Shown here piece by piece: positions 1 to 4,787 of a DNA stretch of 5,674 nucleotides. Both the position numbers and the translations under genes were made by a program. This stretch comes from Desulfurococcales archaeon (lineage in GTDB: Archaea; Thermoproteota; Thermoprotei_A; Sulfolobales; Desulfurococcaceae), in NCBI GenBank assembly GCA_027083045.1, contig JALWQP010000072.1, forward strand, positions 1 through 5,674, in the 5' to 3' direction. Positions within the stretch are counted from its first letter, which is position 1; every line of letters begins with the position of its first letter. The notes below the pieces were generated by a model. The model made no database searches. It was given only the letters and a program-made list of their open reading frames with translations, and was not told the DNA's origin.

Positions 1-1241
1 TGAGCAGGGATCTGGAAAGGGTCAAGAACCTCTTAAAGGCACATGGGAAACCTCCACGAGAGGTTTACTTCGATCTAGAGAATAGCGGATGGGTTCCAGA
101 CGAGGTTCTAAAAGCTATGTTGCCATACTTTAATGTAAAGGGCTACGGGCATCCATCGATTACTAATAAGCCTGGATGGGAGGCCCTAGAGGCTCTACTC
201 GAGGCCCAGGAATACATTGCTTACAGTATCGGTGCAAGCCCATCTGAGATAATATTCACCCATAGTGGTACCGAAGCAAATAACCTAGCAATTATCGGGG
301 CTTCATTGGCAAATAGGACTAGGGGGAGAAAGATAGTTGTCTCTAGCATTGAACACTATAGCGTTATGCTACCAGCCAATGAGCTCGCCGAACACGGTTT
401 CAGAATCGTCCAAGTACCCGTAAATGAGGATGGAAGAATAGATACTGATGTACTATCATCGCTCATAGACAATGAGACGGTACTCGTCAGCATACAGATG
501 GTTAATCATGAAATCGGAACTATACAGCCATTACGTGAGGCAGTCGAGATAATCAGGGATAAGAACCCCGATGCAATTATCCATACGGACGCCGTTGATG
601 CCTATACCCGGATACCCATTAATGTAGAAGAAATAGGCGTTGACCTACTAAGCATTAGTAGCCACAAAATATTGGGTCCAAAAGGAGCGGCAGCACTATT
701 TGTCAGGGAGGGGATCAAGATCAAGAAAATAGTTCACGGAGCTCTTAGTACGCAGAAACTATGGCCCGGTGTCGAAAATATCCCGGCAATTGTCGGCTTT
801 CATGAGGCAGCCAGAATAGCCATTGAAGGCATGAATAAGTACATGAGTTATGTTGCCACGCTAAGGGATAGCCTCATAAATGGGGTTCTCAAAGCCATTG
901 ATGGAGCCATTCTTAACGGTCCGCGAGGCAGAGATCGAGTCCCTGACAATGTTAATATAAGCTTCCTATATGTGGAAGGAGAGGCTTTGACAGTAGAGTT
1001 AAGCCTCAGAGGAATCTATGTATCAAGTGGTAGTGCATGTACCAGCAGAGTTCTGGAACCCAGTCACGTACTACTAGCTATCGGGAGAAAATATGAGGAG
1101 GCACATGGCAGCATACTCTTCAAGATCACAAGATACCATAGTCCCGCCGATATAGACTATGTACTACAACAGCTTCCAGTTGCCGTGGAAAGACTTCGGA
1201 GACTAAGCCCATTAATGCCTAAGAAGAATACCAATAATTAG
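1..1241 (+). CDS. NifS/IscS-like cysteine desulfurase (class V aminotransferase fold), 5' edge cut
   Basis: This is probably a PLP enzyme that takes sulfur from cysteine, giving alanine and an enzyme persulfide for Fe-S cluster or thio-cofactor synthesis in the cytosol. The frame is open from base 3, and bases 1-2 are TG, so an ATG/GTG/TTG start most likely begins one base outside the window. That gives about 413 residues. An internal ATG at 117 would delete the conserved N-terminal segment (VYFDLENSGWVP, matching YLDNAATTP of relatives), so it is not the start. Visible motifs, numbered from the inferred start, are GTEANN (90-95), His119, HTDAV with Asp197, the SSHK lysine that should bind PLP (Lys223, codon 666-668), and the SSGSACTS loop with the catalytic cysteine (Cys347, codon 1038-1040). 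Length suits the family. Oddities are the altered N-terminal motif, VNHEIG for VNNEIG, HTDAVDA for HTDAVQA, and WPGVEN for the usual RSGTEN. The fold call is secure; the exact substrate is less so. Confidence 0.9.
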   Translation, partial: SRDLERVKNLLKAHGKPPREVYFDLENSGWVPDEVLKAMLPYFNVKGYGHPSITNKPGWEALEALLEAQEYIAYSIGASPSEIIFTHSGTEANNLAIIGASLANRTRGRKIVVSSIEHYSVMLPANELAEHGFRIVQVPVNEDGRIDTDVLSSLIDNETVLVSIQMVNHEIGTIQPLREAVEIIRDKNPDAIIHTDAVDAYTRIPINVEEIGVDLLSISSHKILGPKGAAALFVREGIKIKKIVHGALSTQKLWPGVENIPAIVGFHEAARIAIEGMNKYMSYVATLRDSLINGVLKAIDGAILNGPRGRDRVPDNVNISFLYVEGEALTVELSLRGIYVSSGSACTSRVLEPSHVLLAIGRKYEEAHGSILFKITRYHSPADIDYVLQQLPVAVERLRRLSPLMPKKNTNN

Positions 1242-1256
1242 CGTGGTGTCATCCTT

Positions 1257-1601
1257 ATGGAGCTGGATATAAGACATACTTCTACTGTGATATATGCGCG
1301 CCTTCCAGATGGTTCGAAGGCATACATTAAATACAAAGTCAGTAACGGTGTAATGGAGATAATTAGTACATATACACCGCTTAAGTATAGAGGGAGAGGC
1401 GTCGCCAAAAAATTAATGGAATACGCTATAAGCCTAGCTATGAAGAAAGGACTTTTAATTAAGCCTGTATGTAGCTACTCGATCTATTACTTCATCAAAC
1501 ATCCAGAAAAACGCGACATTCTAGCACCGGGAATAAAAGAGCTGGATCTAAAGAAAGTGTACGAGGAGAGATTGAGAGAAGAAAGAGGTAAGGTATCATG
1601 A
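1257..1601 (+). CDS. Small GNAT-like N-acetyltransferase (YidJ/NATD1-type, COG2388-like)
   Basis: This 114-residue protein matches the compact GNAT-fold family of predicted acetyltransferases, which bind acetyl-CoA; their physiological substrates are mostly unknown. The visible pattern is an N-terminal beta region (ARLPDGSKAYIKYKV), a strand leading into TYTPLKYRGRGVA at about 38-50 where RGRGVA (45-50) is the CoA-pyrophosphate loop, a following helix (KKLMEYAISLAMKKG), and the family signature KPVCSYSIYYFIKHPE at 69-84 with Cys72 and His82-Pro83. A charged 20-25 residue tail (KELDLKKVYEERLREERGK) extends beyond the usual core and may form a helix. The ATG at 1257 is preceded by GGTG at 1245-1248, an acceptable ribosome binding site 8 bases away, and no other in-frame start lies in the short gap. 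It begins 15 bases after the desulfurase stop, so co-transcription is likely. Family assignment is good; the substrate is unknown. Confidence 0.85.
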   Translation: MELDIRHTSTVIYARLPDGSKAYIKYKVSNGVMEIISTYTPLKYRGRGVAKKLMEYAISLAMKKGLLIKPVCSYSIYYFIKHPEKRDILAPGIKELDLKKVYEERLREERGKVS

Positions 1602-1628
1602 TGAACACGTATTATCACTGTAACAGCG

Positions 1629-1644
1629 GGTAATGAGGTAATGA
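1629..1644 (+). repeat. Perfect tandem repeat GGTAATGA x2 abutting a TATA box
   Basis: Two exact, head-to-tail copies of GGTAATGA (1629-1636 and 1637-1644) end on the base before the TATA-like octamer ATTATAAG. In archaeal promoters this spot holds the BRE and the usual binding site of transcription activators, so a regulator site for the copper operon is a reasonable inference. The repeat itself is seen directly; its role is not. Confidence 0.5.
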
Positions 1645-1652
1645 ATTATAAG
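1645..1652 (+). promoter_or_regulatory. Putative archaeal TATA box for the YHS-copA operon
   Basis: ATTATAAG, followed by more A/T-rich sequence (GATATATA), lies in the 89-base gap after the GNAT gene. With the usual spacing of about 26 bases from box centre to transcription start, the transcript would begin near 1675. That leaves a leader of roughly 15 bases containing the GGAGGGG ribosome binding site before ATG 1691. The fit of box, leader and ribosome site supports a promoter separate from the upstream pair. The same octamer recurs at 4488-4495. Confidence 0.55.
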
Positions 1653-1676
1653 GATATATAGATATGAAAGAGCCAT

Positions 1677-1683
1677 GGAGGGG
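1677..1683 (+). promoter_or_regulatory. Strong Shine-Dalgarno site that decides the YHS start
   Basis: GGAGGGG sits 7 bases before ATG 1691, the best ribosome binding site in the window. It would lie inside the coding region if the alternative ATG at 1664 were used, so it argues for initiation at 1691, directly before the conserved VVDPVCGM motif. Confidence 0.7.
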
Positions 1684-1690
1684 TATTAGC

Positions 1691-1855
1691 ATGGTCGTTG
1701 ATCCTGTATGTGGTATGAACGTTGATCCTAAAAAGACTCCATTCAAAACACTCTACAAGGGAAAAATATACTACTTCTGTAGCCAACACTGTAAAAGAAT
1801 GTTCGAGGAGAACCCGGAGCTTTATCTATCTAGAGGCCCACAGGTCGAGATGTAG
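1691..1855 (+). CDS. Small YHS-domain metal-binding protein, probable copper chaperone or buffer
   Basis: This is a 54-residue protein made almost entirely of one YHS domain, a cysteine-rich metal-binding fold related to TRASH domains. The signature DPVCGMNV is at 4-11 and is followed by YKGKIYYFCSQHCKRMF at 22-38, so Cys7, Cys30 and Cys34 are the likely ligands, with Met9 and His33 nearby. There is no signal peptide or membrane segment, so it should be cytosolic. It is 26 bases upstream of the copper ATPase gene and surely in its operon. YHS domains often occur fused to P1B ATPases, and in Sulfolobus a small metal-binding protein (CopM) is encoded beside copA, so a role in handing copper to the pump or buffering it is the best inference. 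An in-frame ATG at 1664 would add nine residues, but it lies upstream of the predicted transcription start and lacks as good a ribosome site. The bound metal is not proven by sequence. Confidence 0.85.
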   Translation: MVVDPVCGMNVDPKKTPFKTLYKGKIYYFCSQHCKRMFEENPELYLSRGPQVEM

Positions 1856-1881
1856 GATAATATTGAGCCGGGTTTACTTAT

Positions 1882-4290
1882 ATGAGGATTAAGGAGAGAT
1901 TTAGGATAATAGGTATTGATTGTCCATCATGTATTCTCTCAATAAACAGGTCTCTAAAGAAACTTGGATATATAATAGAATTCAATAGTGATCCAGCCAC
2001 CGGAGAGGCCGTGATAGTTTATGATGGTGATAAAATATCCACTAGAGATATTGTTAAGGCGATAAGAGATGCAGGTTATGACGTTGAGAAGAGAGAAATA
2101 TTACTGATGACTGATGCAGGTGAAAACACAGCAGTTATTGAAAAGGCGTTAAGAACTAGGACAGGCATCATAGAGTGCAGCGTTTCCCCATTAACAGGTG
2201 TGACCAGGATCATAATTAATCCCTACAGCATTAGTGAGCAAGATATTATTAAGACAATAGAAGGACTCGGTTTTAAGACGGAGAAGATCTCGAGAAAACA
2301 TATCCGTAGGATGGAGGAAGAAGATAAAAGACGTGAGAAAAGAAAACTATATTCTAGAATAATATCATTCATACTCGGCTTATTCCTAGTATTATACTAT
2401 GGTCTCAGCCTAGTTGGCATAAAACTCTTCCTATGGAACTACCATGACATCATAGGCTTAATTATTGCTAGCATAGTCCTAATCCTTAACAAGGATCTGA
2501 TCATCAGAGGTCTGAAATCTCTATTCCTCGCATCACCTGTAATGGATTCTCTGATAGCGCTATCATCTATAACGACCTTTGTATATAGTATCGTTGTCAT
2601 GACCCGACTCATAAGTGGAGGTCAGACTTATTTTGAAGCCTCTGCAGGAGTTCTAGGTTTTGTTTCAATGGGCGAATACATAGAGTCGAGACTGAGGGCA
2701 AGGGCTGGTGAGGCATTAAAGAAGCTCATGGAGCTTCAGAGTGGAAAGGTTAGAGTTCTAAGAGGCGAGAAGTTCGTAGAGGTTGATTCTAGTGACGTGA
2801 AGGTTGGAGACATCGTTGAGGTTAGGGCAGGTGAGAGAATACTCGTCGATGGTATAGTTGTTGAGGGAGAAGGATATGTTGACGAATCGACATTCACTGG
2901 AGAGCCACTGCCTGTCAAAAAATCTGCTGAAAGAATGGATCCTGTGCTGGCGGGAACCATATTGAGAGAGGGATATATAAGGGTCCGTGTGACAAGGGTT
3001 GGCGAGGACACATCCTTAGCGCATATAATAGAGTATGTTAGAAATGCTCAGATGTCAAAGCCGGAGTTCCAGAAGCTCGCTGATAGGATTGTTGGTGTCC
3101 TGACATGGCTAGTTATTGGTCTTAGTATTGCAACATTTATCTATTGGATCACGATCGGTGGAGCAAGCGTTAGTGTAGCCGTTATGTTTGCGGCATCTGT
3201 CCTGGCCATAACATGTCCATGCCCTCTCGGGATAGCTATTCCATTAGTGGTAGCTATAACTGTCGGCAAGGCGGCAAGGCATGGTCTATTAATCAGAGAC
3301 AGCAGGGTATTCGAGAAAATGCTTATGGTGAATACGTTCGGCTTCGATAAGACTGGTACATTGACCCATGGGGAGCCCGTTGTCGAAGAAGTAATACCCG
3401 CCAATGGTGTCGACATGAAAGTATTCCTGGAGGCTGTATGTGTCCTTGAAAAGAGAAGTGAGCATGTTCTTGGACAGGCTATACGAAGGTATTGTCTTGA
3501 AAAAGGTATCGAGGCAAAGGATCCCGATAACTACGAGCACCTGCCGGGATTAGGTATAGTTGGATCTTGGAACGGCCTTGAAATAATTATAGGTTCCGAG
3601 AAAATGATCAGAGAATTTGGTGTCAAGATACCAGAACACATAGCTGAAAAAATCAATAAATATAGATCGAGGGGTAAAACTGCCGTAATGGTATTGCTTA
3701 ACCGTTCTTTTGCCGGATCAATTATCATAGGTGACAAAATAAGGCCTGAGTCTAAAGAGGTGATAGAATATATTAAAAGAATTATCGGTGCAAAGACCAT
3801 ACTAATAACCGGAGATAACAGGAAAACAGCTGAAGCAGTAGCCAGAGAGCTCGGAATCGATATAGTTAAGGCAGAACTTAGGCCAGAGGATAAGGCTGAG
3901 CTCATAAAGCAACTTATTAGTAAAGGAGAGAGAATCGCTTATGTAGGCGACGGCATAAATGATGCAATAGCGATTACGGAGTCCTTCCTAGGAATAGCGA
4001 TGGGGAGAGGCGCAGATATAGCGAAGGAAGCTGGAGAAGTTATAATAACCAATGATAAACTAACCTCCCTAATAGATCTTCATAAGCTTAGTAAGATTGC
4101 TCGTAGGAAAATGATACAAAATATCATATGGGCATTCGTATACAATGGGACCCTCATACCAGTAGCCATGGGAGCATTATACAGCTCGTTTGGAATCGCA
4201 CTAAGACCCGAGTTCGCAGCACTAGCAATGATGGCTAGTGATATATCTGTGATACTAAATTCGCTGACAATTCTCAGAAGCCGTATCTAA
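1882..4290 (+). CDS. copA: CopA-like P1B-type copper-transporting ATPase
   Basis: This 802-residue membrane pump uses ATP to move heavy metal, most likely Cu(I), out of the cytosol. In order: an HMA domain at about 5-70 with GIDCPSC (Cys14, Cys17); a second HMA-like fold at about 72-135 without any CxxC; a basic linker; eight membrane segments near 157-178, 187-203, 221-243, 252-266, 404-425, 429-462, 745-769 and 775-796; an actuator with TGE (339-341); the metal-site CPC (445-447) followed by Pro; the phosphorylation site DKTGT with Asp489; SEHV (526-529) where SEHP is usual; GLG (556-558); TGDN (643-646); and GDGIND (689-694). Tyr754-Asn755 in M5 and Met783 in M6 match the Cu(I)-site residues of CopA proteins, but the usual MxxSS reads MxxSD (Asp787). 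All catalytic residues are intact. The ATG at 1882 has only a weak GGG-type site upstream, so translation may be coupled to the YHS gene. Copper is favoured by CPC, YN and the YHS neighbour; another soft metal cannot be ruled out. Confidence 0.93.
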   Translation: MRIKERFRIIGIDCPSCILSINRSLKKLGYIIEFNSDPATGEAVIVYDGDKISTRDIVKAIRDAGYDVEKREILLMTDAGENTAVIEKALRTRTGIIECSVSPLTGVTRIIINPYSISEQDIIKTIEGLGFKTEKISRKHIRRMEEEDKRREKRKLYSRIISFILGLFLVLYYGLSLVGIKLFLWNYHDIIGLIIASIVLILNKDLIIRGLKSLFLASPVMDSLIALSSITTFVYSIVVMTRLISGGQTYFEASAGVLGFVSMGEYIESRLRARAGEALKKLMELQSGKVRVLRGEKFVEVDSSDVKVGDIVEVRAGERILVDGIVVEGEGYVDESTFTGEPLPVKKSAERMDPVLAGTILREGYIRVRVTRVGEDTSLAHIIEYVRNAQMSKPEFQKLADRIVGVLTWLVIGLSIATFIYWITIGGASVSVAVMFAASVLAITCPCPLGIAIPLVVAITVGKAARHGLLIRDSRVFEKMLMVNTFGFDKTGTLTHGEPVVEEVIPANGVDMKVFLEAVCVLEKRSEHVLGQAIRRYCLEKGIEAKDPDNYEHLPGLGIVGSWNGLEIIIGSEKMIREFGVKIPEHIAEKINKYRSRGKTAVMVLLNRSFAGSIIIGDKIRPESKEVIEYIKRIIGAKTILITGDNRKTAEAVARELGIDIVKAELRPEDKAELIKQLISKGERIAYVGDGINDAIAITESFLGIAMGRGADIAKEAGEVIITNDKLTSLIDLHKLSKIARRKMIQNIIWAFVYNGTLIPVAMGALYSSFGIALRPEFAALAMMASDISVILNSLTILRSRI

Positions 4291-4320
4291 TTTTCACTTA
4301 AAGCATTTATGCTAGAGTGC

Positions 4321-4341
4321 ACTTACGATTTCTCTGTAAGT
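4321..4341 (+). terminator. Weak hairpin shortly after copA
   Basis: ACTTAC and GTAAGT form a perfect 6-base stem around a 9-base loop, 30 bases after the copA stop. No T-run follows directly, so it is a poor terminator on its own, and archaeal termination depends mainly on T-rich stretches. It may stabilise the transcript end. Confidence 0.25.
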
Positions 4342-4362
4342 AGTATCATATTACGAATTAAA

Positions 4363-4413
4363 CAAAAAATTCAATTGTTTTTGCAAGAGAACCTCTCTCC
4401 ACGAACTATTTTT
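4363..4413 (+). terminator. Probable T-rich termination zone downstream of copA
   Basis: CAAAAA (4363-4368) can pair with TTTTTG (4378-4383) around a 9-base loop, placing a T5 run at 4378-4382. Then AGAGA (4386-4390) pairs with TCTCT (4394-4398), followed by a second T5 run at 4409-4413. Archaeal RNA polymerase terminates at runs of five or more T, so this zone probably ends the YHS-copA transcript. The A6 run at 4364-4369 gives a T6 on the opposite strand as well. Confidence 0.4.
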
Positions 4414-4487
4414 AGCTATTAAGTCAAAAACACGCTCATGGTATAAAAGTCCTCGAGGATTTATGCCGAGAATATGGGAGACCGACT

Positions 4488-4495
4488 ATTATAAG
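4488..4495 (+). promoter_or_regulatory. TATA-like box ahead of a possible small ORF
   Basis: ATTATAAG is identical to the octamer at 1645-1652 in the copper operon promoter. It lies 40 bases before ATG 4528 and 49 before ATG 4537, the right distance for a transcript with a short leader. A/T-rich octamers recur by chance, so this is only suggestive. A second box, TATAAAAG at 4442-4449, is closer to the general consensus and would start a transcript near 4472. Confidence 0.3.
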
Positions 4496-4527
4496 AATGA
4501 AGGCTTCAAACTATTCTGCTTAGCGGT

Positions 4528-4662
4528 ATGAGTTATATGTATGGCTTCCAAGCCAAGAAAATAAAAGTATGGCGGAGAAGATACCTAATCTTCCCACCCA
4601 AGGAATATCATGAAAGACCCGATCGGTTCCCTAGCAAAAAGGTCGATGTCACACTGCAATAA
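4528..4662 (+). CDS. Possible small basic protein, 44 residues, unrecognised
   Basis: I do not recognise a family with any confidence. The ORF reads MSYMYGFQAKKIKVWRRR at its start and continues YLIFPPKEYHERPDRF, then SKKVDVTLQ at the end. The composition is basic and aromatic with alternating hydrophobic and charged positions (KIKVW, YLIF, VDVTL), which suggests a short beta-rich fold; it loosely recalls small archaeal AbrB-like or nucleic-acid-binding proteins, but that is a guess. No cysteine, signal peptide or membrane segment is present. Its codons (AGA, ATA, AAG) resemble those of neighbours. ATG 4528 has a poor ribosome site (GCGGT); ATG 4537, three codons on, is an alternative start with GGT 9 bases upstream. 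The start overlaps by ATGA the stop of a 22-codon ORF at 4463-4531, so it could be the tail of a frameshifted gene. A TATA-like box at 4488-4495 is suitably placed. It may equally be noncoding. Confidence 0.35.
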   Translation: MSYMYGFQAKKIKVWRRRYLIFPPKEYHERPDRFPSKKVDVTLQ

Positions 4663-4739
4663 TAATGCTAGGCTATCAGCAAGTAACTTTAGTAACCAAG
4701 GAAACAAAAGCATCATCAATAAAATGAATAGTCCCCCAG

Positions 4740-4758
4740 TATAACTATATTCTATATG
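4740..4758 (+). promoter_or_regulatory. Probable TATA region of malQ
   Basis: The stretch TATAACTATATTCTATATG contains overlapping TATA-like boxes. A box centred near 4748 would start transcription near 4774, giving a leader of about 14 bases that holds GGGG (4777-4780) before GTG 4788. The exact box cannot be chosen from sequence alone. Confidence 0.45.
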
Positions 4759-4787
4759 AGCTTCAATTACGCTATTGGGGTTAAGTG

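Larger units (their letters stand above)
4291..4787. other. Long intergenic region between copA and malQ
   Basis: About 500 bases hold no long convincing gene. The left part (4321-4413) has short hairpins and T-runs suited to transcript ends after copA. The middle has TATA-like boxes at 4442-4449 (TATAAAAG) and 4488-4495 (ATTATAAG), a 22-codon ORF at 4463-4531, and a 44-codon ORF at 4528-4662. From 4663 to 4739 nothing was recognised. The right end carries the probable malQ promoter. No tRNA-like or repeat-array structure was seen. Confidence 0.7.

Noticed and set aside
117..1241. Taking ATG 117 as the start of the desulfurase
   Set aside because: The frame is open to the window edge and the preceding 38 codons contain the conserved N-terminal family segment; a start codon ending at base 2 fits better.
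1597..1604. Palindrome ATCATGAT at the GNAT stop codon
   Set aside because: An 8-base palindrome this short is expected by chance and overlaps coding sequence; no second copy was seen.
1664..1690. Taking ATG 1664 as the start of the YHS protein
   Set aside because: It lies too close to the TATA box to be in the transcript, and the strong GGAGGGG site is placed for ATG 1691.
2736..3905. Four minus-strand ORFs of 83-124 codons opposite copA (2736-3011, 3141-3416, 3289-3540, 3531-3905)
   Set aside because: They are antisense shadows of a strongly conserved ATPase, with Ser/Thr/Pro-rich low-information translations and no recognisable domains.
4227..4267. C/D box guide RNA-like motifs (ATGATGG and CTGA) near the end of copA
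   Set aside because: They lie in the conserved last membrane helix of CopA, the boxes are imperfect and the spacing is wrong for two guides.
4405..4523. Open frame with the translation KVLEDLCREYGRPTIIRM and flanks
   Set aside because: It looks protein-like but has no start codon before its last quarter, and it overlaps the 4463-4531 ORF in another frame; at most it is part of a decayed gene.
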